DNA of 64,000 nt from Armillaria gallica (Eukaryota; Basidiomycota; Agaricomycetes; Agaricales; Physalacriaceae), in the NCBI GenBank assembly GCA_037576215.1, contig JBANDB010000001.1, positions 8,246,001-8,310,000 of the forward strand, written 5' to 3'. The position numbers and the translations under genes are program-made. The notes beneath the pieces are model-generated. The model was not told the DNA's origin. It searched no databases and saw only the letters and a list, made by a program, of their open reading frames with translations. This document shows, in pieces, positions 35,225 to 45,738 of this stretch. Positions within the stretch are counted from its first letter, which is position 1. Each line of letters begins with the position of its first letter.

Positions 35225-35735
35225 AGTAAAACACAGTCTGTAGTTGCCATAGCTGTAATTGTCATAGCTGGGAGGGTACTCGTGTTAATCACATCATTTC
35301 ATTAAGTGATCAATGGGTGCATCAACTAGGTGCTTCTGAGTGATGCAGCAATTCTGTTTTAAGATGATTGTCGATCAAAGGTGCTTTGCCATGATGAAAT
35401 ATGGCAATTATGATGCATAATGAGATGGGATGGATAACAAAGCGCACGAGGAATGATTGCCACAGGGTGAAAGTGGTAATGCCATGTGTGCAATCATTGG
35501 TTTACTGAAAGGCCATTGAAGGGATGGTAGTGTTAATTAGTACAATAAATCCACAAATTCTGAGTGTACAGAGCCTGGAGGCTCATCAATGTCATACCCG
35601 CTCCCGTTCCCTCTCTTTTAAAGACAACCCTACTGGCTTAAAGCCATAGCATCTAGTACTGGACTACCAAGCACTACTACTTTGCAGACTTAAAGTTGCA
35701 GTGTATACTTGTGTATAGAGGAATTGATTTACTGC

Positions 35736-37683
35736 ATGGTGATGAGCCTCCAGGCTCTGTACACTCAGAATTCGGGGATTTAGCCATTCATTACCCAATA
35801 TCTTCGAAACAATGCCATTATAATCCCCACATACTCCATACTACTGCCAACTCTCAATAATACCACGGATTTTCACAGTATAGGCCACAAACGCCCAGAT
35901 ACTGTTATGATTTATTCACTTTTTTCCTTTCTCTTATCTTATCTCTCACACTGGGCCATCGAACATAGGGGTAACCATGCGCATTCCCATGTTATCTCTT
36001 CGATATTGCGTGTTCTCGCTTCAGCATTGCATGCTCTAGCTCCAATCTTTCATGGACGACCTATACATAGACCCTCACTCTGAATATTTAAGTAGTAGCT
36101 CTTGTAGTATATACCCCAGCCTCGAGCTAACATTAATCTATACTGAAACTATCACTTAATTCCTCGCTAAGAACTAAAGAAGTTAGTCAGATCACCTATC
36201 CCTTAAGGAACTCATTGGTGACTGCCCGAACGCGAGACAGCTGGTGTTTATCCTTGATAGGAGTTCAGGTCTAATAGATACAATCCTAAAACCATGACAT
36301 CCATACTCCTCACACACCCTGTTATCCTTCCCAGCTCGCCTCACATCACAATTACCATATCCCATCATGGCAAGGCACCTTTGATCGACAATCATCCTAA
36401 AACAGGGTTGCTACATCACTCAGAAGTATCTGGTTGATGTGTCCATCAATCATTTAATGAAATGATGTGATTGATGCGAGTACCCTTCTGGCTACAATAA
36501 TTACAGCCATGGCAACTACAGACCGCGTTTACTAAGGCTGTTACAGTGCCAAGACCTTGAAATATCACAGACACAAGTATACACCTCAGTACAGCAACTG
36601 CAGATCAGTAATCCGCAGCTAAACAGCACCTTATGATCTGCTCATCACTCAATTAAACCACACGGTTTTCATCTATACATGGCAACATCGAAGAGTTGCT
36701 GTTACTTTAGAACCACAGAATCCATATGTTTACTACAGCTATTACAAAGCCAAGGACTTACAGCCTTATTAAGGCTCTGATGAATATTCTATTTATAAAA
36801 TCATACTTGTAGTATAAAAACTAGGTAGAAACCGCATTTTTAAAGCTAGTTCTTACCCAGTTGGCTAGACTACAGCATTACCAGTCAGCTATGGTTACTC
36901 CAAGTTATCCCTCACTGCTTGCTTTACTCTAAATGTTGTTGGTTTACATTAGCTATTGTGCCAATACATGGAATCTTGCATCAATAACTTGCTTTTGTCT
37001 TTTAATGCTGCAACATCACTTCACTTTCACCACATAGGATTGTTCCATCGCTTTCATCTTCTACATCACCATCATTTTCATTGCCCAGTTCAGTATTGCC
37101 TCCATGTAGGCCCAGTTCAGCATCATTCTCCATAGGATCGCCCTTGTCTTCAGAGTTGCCATGCATCTATTGCTGCAACACCACCCTCAGCATCTCAGTT
37201 ACCACATTTTCTCCCAGTTTCAAGGCAGTTTCCACACATTTATTGCCATTCCTTCGACTCAGCATTGCAGTACACCATCTGGACATGTTTTCTAGTCCAT
37301 CCCCACGTTTTCTAGTGCATTGCCACGTTTTCTGGGTCCATTTTCATGATCTCTAGACCTATTTTCATGCTCTTTAGCTCGTTAATATGGTTTCTATCAT
37401 GGTTTCTTGGTATTCAAGTCATACCAGATTCCATTCCATCTTGTTTATTGAGATCCATCCTGGCTTACAGCCAACATCTATTAGTACTCCTTGACCAAGA
37501 GTACTACTTCACTGACTGAAAAGTCACAGTGTATCTTGTGTTATTGAGGAATTGACCGCATGGAGGTGCACTGAACCACTCGCACACACATTGCCTTGAT
37601 TGCTGTGTTGCTATGTTAATTGCCTAAGCTCTCCCTGAGTTTCGGGTGTTGCCGTTGCCATGGAAGTCTAGGCTCATCAACAG
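35736..37683 (+). mobile_element. Solo LTR C1 inside B1
   Basis: The LTR is 35740-37679 (1940 bp including H1), TGATGAGCCTCC to GTCTAGGCTCATCA, related to family B at the ends and in the TATA region (36813-36820). Flanks are ATGG and ACAG. The empty site in B3 (26213-26216) reads ACGG, so both copies have lost the CpG in opposite directions. Confidence 0.83.
35898..36281 (+). mobile_element. Small Gypsy-type solo LTR H1 inside C1
   Basis: 374 bp (35903-36276), starting TGTTATGATTTATTC, close to the sense start TGTTACGATTTATTC of the chromovirus LTR, and ending AGGTCTAATA against GGGTCTTACA. Flanked by GATAC on both sides (35898-35902 and 36277-36281). The C2 copy lacks this segment. ATATTTAAGTAGTAG at about 36085 is a TATA-type core. 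Confidence 0.75.
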
Positions 37684-37799
37684 AGGTGACCTGAACCCAC
37701 TCGCACACACAATCACCTTGATTGCTATGCTACTATGTTAACTTGCCCAATCTCATTCTGAGTTGGTATTGCTGTTGCCATGGAAGTCTAGGCTCATCA

Positions 37800-40421
37800 A
37801 CACCAATGTTGATATTCTCCAGCTTGTTACCAGGCTTACCGGAACTACTGAAGTCACTAATATTCATGCCCAATGTCCTGATTGGGATCATGGAATGCAG
37901 CATCTTCGCCTCCCTGCACTTGCGTGAGATTCATCCCAAGTTCCTGAAAATGAGGACCATCATGCACCCTCTTCTTGGAGAGGTGATGTTTCTTTGAGCT
38001 CTGTCTCACTCCAAACATGCTGGTGACAAGGCAAGTCCATAGCATTGGAAGAAACGCCAGAAATCCAACTGCTGATGTCTGCTTTGGATGGCTGATCTGA
38101 TGTGGATATTCTGCAGCCATTTGGATCCTGGATACTTTCTCAGCCTTGTGCACCAGATGACAATGAGGATGAGGGTGAAGAACAGGGAAAACCTGAGAAT
38201 CCAGTGATAGTGCAGCCTATTATAGGCATCATGGGCACACCTTACTCTCAAGACCTCAAGGATGCACTAGCTGTGGAAGATATTGGCCCAGGTACAAGTG
38301 GATCCTGGAATTTCTCCTCAGATGTACTATTGGATGGGCAAAAGCTGAGCAAAGCTTGTGTGCTTGCCCTTCAATCAAAATACCAGCATATGCCAGCATC
38401 CACTGACTGTCTGCAATGTGTTGCTGACAAGAACAGGTTCACACTCAGCATCAGGTCCTGAGACAATTATTGATCATCAATCCACATTCAGAGAACCCAG
38501 TCTGATGTTGAGTGAGCCTGTGGCCACACTCATCTATTGTGAGAAATGTATATTCCTAGCCATTGGCAAGGTTGTGGATATTCATATCAACTCCAATTCT
38601 ACAGAGGAGCTGTCATTAGATTTGCTCATGGAAGATATGGCTACAGTGACATACCAAGTTGTTGATCTCATTCCAGCAACTCAAAAAGATGATCCATCCC
38701 TGAAAAATGACTGGCACTCCACCAGTCATCTCCAGCCTGCGTTTCTTACTGCACCAGGCTACCTTGTTCAGCCTGTCAGCCCTATGCTCTCAATGGCCGC
38801 AAGCAAACCATTCTTTCTATTTGACAGTGCTGTGCTTGTCACATTGGCAGACAGCTTGGCCACAAGGATATGCACTGGAGACATCAAACGGATTCCGACA
38901 GTTCCATGTACTCAACACTTTCTCTACCAAGAGAAGTCAGGTATGTTAGCTATCTTGGAAACAGAATAGACATACTGAACACCCTTTAGGAAAAGCTTGC
39001 TTTTTGTACACCTCTCCGAGTCACCCACACTCACCTCACGATGTTGATATACTCACAGCTGGTGCTCTCTGCCTGTTTTGTGTGCCATCAGTCCCATTGG
39101 ATCCCTCAAAACCTCATCACTTTCATGAACATACTGGCGCACGTATCTTGAATAAGTCTGTTCTACCATTGATGGAGCCTTGCAGGCTTTGCAGCTCACC
39201 ATTGTCAAGTTGTCAATTTTACTTGACAAAGGGTAAGGGGTCTGGAGGGCAAATGAAGATTGATTATCATGCATTGTGAGGCTGTCCAAACCTTGGCATC
39301 AGATTCAAATATGATGTCACAAAGATTTCCAGAAAAACTGCACCATGTTCCAACATTCCTTTTCATTGCCCTATCTGCCCAGAGAATGCACCTGCCATTT
39401 GGAAGTACATGGCAAAATATCACTTTATGAATCACCACCCAGCTGCTAAACTCAATTGCTATGCAGCCCTGTGGACAATCATGAACAGAGAACGCAAGGG
39501 GATGAAAAAGGTATGGAAGAACTGGAAAAAGGTTATGAGGACGAGGGGCCCAAATAAAAGGAAGAAAAGTGAGCTTGGTGTCCTTGTAATTTCTGATGCT
39601 CATACCACTGCAATTGTCCAAAGGTAAGTGCAGAATCTCTAAGAGATCAACAAGAAAATAACTCAATCTATTACACAGAAATACCAATTTGACTTCCAAT
39701 AACAATGATAGTAGTATGACAGGCACAAACAACAATCTGATGGAATTAGATGACAGTGAGGCACATCCAGATTTAAGCGATGAAAGGAGTACATCTTCAT
39801 CTTCAGATGAAGGTGAAGATGATGGTAGTGATGAGGAGGATGAAGATTTGAGTGACGACAGCTCCAACCTAGGGCTAGATGACATGTTGGCAAATGAGAT
39901 GAGAACATCAGAAGCATGCAAACGTACCCATGAATTTGACCCATGCTCTGTAGCCAGCCTTCCCTTCAACCAATCCTTGTCATGCTCACCTTCTCATTCT
40001 ACAGATCCTATGTTGGTGCCAGATTCTGCGTCCATGGTGTCTTCAGAACCATCTGCTGCACTCACACCCTCAGTCAACCCTCCTGATGTGGCTTCTGGGA
40101 GTCATTTGATTATGATAGGGCATCAGCAAGAAGACAGCTCCAATAATGCTGCACCATGGAGATTGACAAGGAAACGGAAGGCCATAGATATCAGATCGCT
40201 GAGAGAGTGCCTATACGGCCATGTTGTTGAGGAGGAGGAACGTCTGCTGGCAGCAATGTGCTGTAGGAAAGGCTGTGAAACAGTTTGGGTAAGTAAGACA
40301 CTTAGATGGATGAATATGAGACTTACTGGCTATACAGTACTACTTGGCATGTCCTGAGGTAGACTATGTATCAATTGAATGGTTGTGTGGGGCATGCAGG
40401 AAAGGGAAGCGAAGGAATTAA
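37800..40421 (+). pseudogene. PHD-finger transposase-like gene, part 3 (C-terminal)
   Basis: Reading resumes as TNVDILQLVTRLTGTTEV, then decayed blocks: MDILQPFGSWILSQ, LLDGQKLSKACVLALQSKY and STDCLQCVADKNRF (38340-38450), CEKCIFLAIGKVVDIHINS, LCLFCVPSVPLDPSKPHHFHEHTGARI, EPCRLCSSPLSSCQFYLTKGKG, CSNIPFHCPICPENAPAIWKYMAKYHFMNHHP (39340-39440, a Cys/His zinc cluster), then a Ser/Asp/Glu-rich linker (39690-40100). The last exons (to 40288, then 40338-40421) give GCETVW-YYLACPEVDYVSIEWLCGACRKGKRRN, with the Cys pattern of a PHD-like finger, and a TAA stop. An in-frame TGA after DYHAL probably replaces Arg. PHD-type fingers read histone tails in known proteins; a chromatin-targeting role here is inference. 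Confidence 0.75.
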
Positions 40422-40616
40422 GCTTGTGATGGCATGGGAAGGGAGATGGAGAATGTGGGGGCTGATAGTGCTGAACACTCTGGTCCTGGCATTCTCTATA
40501 TGGAATGTATGATGTCATATGCTCATGTGATAGGGAGGGAGGGTCCATAGGATGCACAAAATATTTTAATTGACCCTATATCTTTTTTTATTTTTTGGAA
40601 CCCCCTTGTCCCTTCT

Positions 40617-41123
40617 TTGAACATTTGTTGAACATTCAGAGTTGAAAAAATGCTCATCTTGGGACTGGCCTAAGACAGCTATTCACAGCACCAGGACCCT
40701 GTCATCATTTGATGGGCCCGCTACTTCCAACAACATTCACGTGAACATAAACGATAATGCATCACCTGAAAAATTTGTGTGCCAGATAGATGACTCCTCA
40801 CTGAAGAATCAGTGAAGGTCTGAATAAAATGAAATTCACAGCAAGGAAATGCACTAAAACAGACCCTGCATACTGTCCTGCTTTGCAAAGTCCCATGCTG
40901 AAAATGTGAACCCAATACACGACATGTCTCCCTACATGGACAATGGCAAGTAACATGGAATGGACAGACAATGAGCAACTTACCCTCTCATCTATGCATT
41001 TACCAAAAATGTTGGTGAACATGTTTGTTGCCCTCAATTCATCAGTGCCCAGGGGGACAGGATGTGCGGTATAAAGGTGCTCTGTGCACTCACCGAGTTT
41101 TCTCTGTTAAACACCTTAGAACC
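40617..41123. other. Spacer without recognised feature
   Basis: CpG-poor sequence between the large transposon and the Old Yellow Enzyme pseudogene. No supported gene. Confidence 0.4.
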
Positions 41124-44100
41124 ATGATGTCAACGAGCAAACTACTCCAGCCTATCACTGTGGGACCTCTCTCCCTCTCTCATCAAGTCATCCTGGCTTT
41201 TATGGGGCAATTCCACATGAATCCGGTTACACTTTCCTTCTTACTACCTTTGGTGAAGGATTACTATGTCCAATGCGCTAAGGTGCCACACACACTTCTC
41301 ATCACTGAGGGCACAATCATCGCACTGAAAGCCTCCAGGATTCCTTGCTTACCAGAGATATTGACTGAAGAGCAGATCTCTGCATGGACAGAGGTGGATG
41401 TATTCTGTTCAATACAGGCATTCCACTGACTAGCTTTGTATTGCATAGATTGTCAACTGCGTACATGCACAGGGAAGCTACATCTACATGCAAATCGCTG
41501 CTATGGGATGTCAGGCATCTCCAGATTATCTCAAGTCTCATGATCCTACGTTCCTGCATGTAGGGCCTTTGGTGCTGCCCCATACATCTGACATGCCTAT
41601 CCCCCACAAGATAACAAAAGAGGAGATCAATGAATATATTAAATTCTTTGGCATTGCTGTGGCCAATGCAGTGCACAAGGCTGGATTTGATGGTGTCAAG
41701 GTTCATGGGGCCAATGGGTACCTTGTGGACCAGTTCTTGCAAAGTGCAAGTAATGTTAGGGATGATGACTATGGCAGGAACATCTAGAAGCAGGTGAAGT
41801 TCCCATTGGAAGTTATTGAACAGGTGGTCAAGGAGGTTGGTGCAGATAGGGTGGGTCTCAGGCTGAGACCCTGGAATCACAGTGCAGGTATTTGTATTGA
41901 ACATCAAGCACAATGGTTTACAATACTCATGGATTTATCTTTCGCAGGAATGAGAATGAAGGATCCTATACCAACTTTTTCATATCTGACTGTGCAGGTA
42001 AAGGAGCTGTATCCTGACTTTGCATACATCCATGTTATTGAGGCCCATGTGGACAGTCTCATTGATTTGTCCCCAGAATATATCAAGGTCTTCAAAACTA
42101 ATGACTTCATTAGAAAGATTTGGACACCTAAGCCACTGATTTCTGTGCGCAGATATACTAGAAAATCTCAAATGGAAACTGCTGACAAGAAGAGAGATCT
42201 TATTGCTTACAGCAGAAGGTACATCTCCAATGTAGGCCTTTTTTGCATTGACTGAGGATAACGGGCTCATTTTATTCTATTAGCCTGACCTTCCTACAAG
42301 GTTGAAGAAGAGTATTCCACTTTCAAAATATGATAGATGTCAGTGGTGTATGCTGTTGAGCTTTGTGGCATGTACCAGTGAAACTAAGAGCAGCCTAGCG
42401 TGAATGACACACTAAATCTACACTCAATCCCACTAACACACACACACCAATCTCTAATAAGTGCAGAGGGGAGCAAGAAATTTAATTCTACTTGCAGGCC
42501 AACAGTATCTCAACAAATCTCAAGAGCTCTCTCTAAATGGCCCAATGCTATGCGAAGTAACCAGCAATATCTCAAGTTCTCTTTGTTTCTCCTTCAAAGC
42601 TTTTTACAAGAGAGCATGGTGAACCATGCAACCCTCAAGGCAAAGACTTTTTATAATTTATACAAATAGACACACAGATCTGCAAAAATGACACAGTTTG
42701 CACAGTGAGCTCACTAAGTATGAATCACCACTAGGTCCAACTGCACACAACTTTGCCTTCTTCTTAGCTCACCAAACCTGAGTCCCAACTGGTCATGACA
42801 AAAGTCTATTCAGTGAGCTTACAAGTATGAAGTGCCACTAGGTCCAACTGTGCACACCTTCATCTTGCTCTAGTCCACTAAACCTGAATCCCAACTCGTC
42901 ACAAATGAGGCCCTCAGCACTCTCAAACAAAACACAATAAACCCTCAAACAATCAGGTCTTGCACTCAGCAAGCTCACTAAGTAACAAGACACTGCCAGA
43001 GTTCTTTCAGCTGGTGTGCACCTACTACACCTTGTGCAGCTGTCACAGAGCAGCCTGATCTGGCCAATTCCCACACAAAACCCTCAATCCTCTCTTACAC
43101 TGCATTAGAAATGGAACAGAGCTTCTCTCAGATGTAACCAAGTATACTCTCAAGGCCAGCACAGCTTCACAGCCTCTGAATCTCTTATTTATCTCAAGTA
43201 AACTGAAGTTTATTATCCAAAATGTTTCTCTAATTCCATTTCTCTGCAAGCTTGCTACAATGCACAAGCCCAGAAGCCAACTAATGACTCTCTCGCCAAA
43301 ATACAGTCTTTTGGCACTTGTCTGTCACAATTTCCAAGGCTAGCGACTAGTAGGCTCACTACGCAAGGCAGGAGACCCACAGATTCTGAGCTAATCCTTT
43401 TCAATGCAACTCAAGCCATTCACACTGTGCTTTAGCAGAGAAGAGGGAAAATAGTAACTTGAATTGTACACTGGCTAGCTGAACTACTTATATACTACAA
43501 GCGAAAGGTGATTACAAACAGTCCATGAGTAAGGTAAATAGTTCAGATCTTTCAATGTGTTTCTATGGTTTTTGATGTCAGTCCTCCACAGCTGCAGTAT
43601 TCCTTGGAAGATGAGTCAGGCTATCTCTGATTGGTCTCTTCAAGGTGTACTAATGACTGTGCATGTCAAAAGTCACCTCCATGGGCTTAGGACCTTAGCA
43701 ACTAATGATTAAGCCCACAGCATCTCTCTTCTGGAGCTCTTTTCTGGTGGACAGCTCCTTTATTAGGCATATTAGCCCTTGAATCTTTCAGATTCCTAGC
43801 AATCTTGCTAATCACTTGGCCAAAACCCTTGTATTAGGCACACCTCATGATATCTCTTCATTTCCTGCCTCACATGAGGTTATCTCCAGATTTTCAGGCA
43901 CCATGCTTCTTTCATTAAGCGAGCACATGGCTATCCTCATCATTATGCCATGATCCAACTCTAAGTTCATCCTACTGATGTGCATGCAGGTCAATCTGAT
44001 TTGGAAGGAGTGAGCTTGCTAATTGGCCTTTTTATCAAGCCTGCCCTTCAGGTACAGTGCTGTGACCAAGTCCTTGGTTAACTCTGTTGTTTCCATTGAC

Positions 44101-44270
44101 ATGCTGCAACATTGCTCCTGTAACCTTGCTTAGAATAGGTATATGCTTAGCAAGCTCACTAAGTGTAGCCTGTAAGCTAATGCTTAAACATGCCAAATCA
44201 CGAATTTACATGGGTAGCCATGCTGCAGGTGTGACAATGCTACACTGACTATCCATTCGCCCAATGATTT
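41124..44270 (+). pseudogene. Old Yellow Enzyme-type NADPH:flavin oxidoreductase, decayed
   Basis: From ATG 41124: SKLLQPITVGPLSLSHQVILA, PLVKDYYVQCAKVPHTLLITEGT, LTEEQISAW; an intron at about 41415-41480; YIYMQIAAMG, ITKEEINEYIKFFGIAVANAVHKAGFDGVKVHGANGYLVDQFLQ with the His/Asn substrate pair (codons 41704-41706 and 41713-41715); EVIEQVVKEVGADRVGLRLRPW; RRYISN; an intron; PDLPTRLKKSIPLSKYDR. Solo LTR E1 interrupts it at 42354. YTDYPF-like sequence resumes after it at 44240. The family reduces activated alkenes using FMN and NADPH. An in-frame TAG after GRNI, a damaged second half and the LTR make it non-functional. Confidence 0.85.
42350..44240 (-). mobile_element. Solo LTR E1
   Basis: The LTR is 42354-44236 (1883 bp), flanked by ATGC (42350-42353 and 44237-44240). 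In the sense (minus) orientation it starts TGTCACACCTGC, has TATA-type core GTAGTATATAAGTAG at about 43486-43498 and ends AAGCTCAACA. No internal genes. Confidence 0.8.
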
Positions 44271-45738
44271 CATGCACACTGGGGGGCCAGCAATTGAGAT
44301 TCATAGATGACAAGTTGAAGGAATAGTTTGATACATAGCCACATTCATTTGATGCTTAGGGCTGCTGATTTCATGCAATTATTTGAATGATTTGGAACCT
44401 GAGGGATTGCTTGATTCATAGAAGAGACTCTAGATTATAGCACAGCTTGCTCTACCTTTGATTGATTGCATTTGATACGCTGGTATATATCCTAGGTTTC
44501 TTGCTTATAACTTCATTCACAATTACGGCCACTGCAGCCATTATCTGTTCAATGTTCTAGTATCTATTTCTAATGATTCCTGGGATTTCAATGACAATAT
44601 ATCATCATCTTGACATGCCATGTCCATTCAATGTTTCAGTTGTGCTGGATATTCTCATGCAGCATGGACCCTGTGAGTAAATTTATCATCGTTTTGCTAG
44701 TGTATTGTTTAAAAAACATACTTAATTCTCCCCAAGTGAACAGTCTATGAGACGGATGATCTGGGTTGGCAAAAAGTACATTCCTACCATTGTCACAGCC
44801 TTTGACACAAAGAGTAAGTACTTGTTCAGTGATGTAGAACACGTACAGGAATTGAAAGAAGGATGAGGCATGGCAGTAGCCTGGCAAAATCTACATCAAA
44901 AATGGGTGAACCTTCAGATGGAGATTAATCTCTGTCCATTTTGCAGAAACTTTCAATGTTTAGCAGTGTGAGAAATTGAAGGGTGGATCCTTGTGGAGCC
45001 AATGCTGACACAATGCAATGGTGCAGATTGCAGATTGCAGTGAATCAGTCAGCGAACCTAAATGACTAATCAAAGTGAATGCTGAATCAGTGACCTCCAA
45101 GGCCCGAAGGCTAACATTCATTATACTCTGCTTGAAAAGAGGGTTTCTAGGTGCAGTGACTGACCAGAAATGCATCATATGTTCCTTCAAATCCAGGGTA
45201 ACAGTTGCGCACACTGATGTTGGGCCAATTATGCCATCACCCTCTGATAATGACCACAGCACGACCGGGTTGCGGGAGGGGTGATAAAACATCATTCATC
45301 TAGCTCAGTTCTTCTTTAGAGACATCTTCAATTCAATGAAGGCATGTCAAAATATAGGACGAGTCTTATTCTGAACATGGCTGCTGCTAGGCAAAGCAGG
45401 AATTCCCAGGAAGAGTTTGGACCAGGTGGCTGATTGGCATAGCAACAACACCAGGAAAGGTGGTTGAAATGGCAATAAATTGGATATAGGTAAGCAGAAT
45501 CTGAGACCAGGACTGGCTGGTACTCACAGCTCCAGAAATGAACATTGTGGAATGAGTACAAGGAATGAAAAGTGTCAAAGTAAATAAATTTAAAAAAGCA
45601 AAGAAAAGAATGTAAAAGCAGATAAATGTTGACCTCTCATATTGGGCTTCTCTTACAAGTGAGCTGCTCTTACACTTCATGACATTAGTGATGGTTTTGT
45701 AATAGCTGTAGAGACTCACAAATGTCAAATTCTGTGAT
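44271..45738. other. CpG-poor stretch with coding-like fragments
   Basis: A plus-strand frame around 44640-44820 (VVLDILMQHGP; after a possible intron, MRRMIWVGKKYIPTIVTAFDTK) and another at 45075-45284 (FIILCLKRGFLGAVTDQKC) look like remains of an exon-intron gene. No family recognised. Confidence 0.3.

Larger units (their letters stand above)
26403..35232. mobile_element. Complete KDZ DNA transposon with 325-bp TIRs and 8-bp duplication AGTAAAAC
   Basis: The element proper is 26411-35224 (8814 bp), starting CACCTGTTAAGC and ending in its inverse, GCTTAACAGGTG. Exact duplications AGTAAAAC lie at 26403-26410 and 35225-35232. Known of the superfamily (Kyakuja/Dileera/Zisupton): 8-bp duplications and expansion in basidiomycetes. 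Contents: a minus-strand partner gene (26813-28654), an intact plus-strand gene (29277-30349), a decayed plus-strand stretch (30350-31599) and the decayed transposase (31600-34890). It sits inside LTR B2. The corresponding empty site in B3 reads TTTACTAAGG without the insert. Confidence 0.93.
22032..35592 (-). mobile_element. Solo LTR B2, inverted inside B1, containing D2, B3 and the KDZ element
   Basis: B2 spans 22036-35588, inverted relative to B1, with exact ATGT on both sides (22032-22035 and 35589-35592). Own length after removing D2, B3, KDZ and their duplications is 1670 bp, against 1690 for uninterrupted B3. Its left edge is TGATGAGTCTAGAC and its right edge GCCTGGAGGCTCATCA. Confidence 0.85.
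20600..37803 (+). mobile_element. Solo LTR B1, containing B2 and C1
   Basis: The LTR spans 20604-37799 with own length 1695 bp after removing B2 (+4) and C1 (+4). It starts TGATGAGCCTCCAGG, ends GTCTAGGCTCATCA, and has a TATA-type core at 21237-21244. Flanks are ACAT (20600-20603) and ACAC (37800-37803). Removing it joins GTGGGTAATGAC to ACCAATGTTGAT in the frame of the host gene. B2 enters at 22036 and C1 at 35740. Confidence 0.82.
15724..40616 (+). mobile_element. TIR DNA transposon with 8-bp duplication and PHD-finger transposase gene, carrying eight nested insertions
   Basis: The element proper is 15732-40608. Ends are inverted, CAAGGGGGT (15732-15740) and ACCCCCTTG (40600-40608), and flanked by an exact 8-bp duplication TCCCTTCT (15724-15731 and 40609-40616). 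Both sub-ends carry GGGAGGGAGGGTC. Subtracting D1 (1584 bp + 4) and the B1 stack (17196 bp + 4) leaves 6089 bp of its own sequence with one long gene in three pieces. Known: 8-bp duplications occur in P, hAT and KDZ superfamilies. The FDE and SDGE motifs of the protein favour a P/THAP9-like assignment, which is my inference. A 491-bp relative lies at 59869-60359. Confidence 0.85.

Noticed and set aside
39205..39969. 254-codon minus-strand frame
   Set aside because: It is antisense to the zinc-cluster and acidic-linker part of the transposase-like gene; its Ser/Leu-rich composition is the shadow of GAT/GAG codons.
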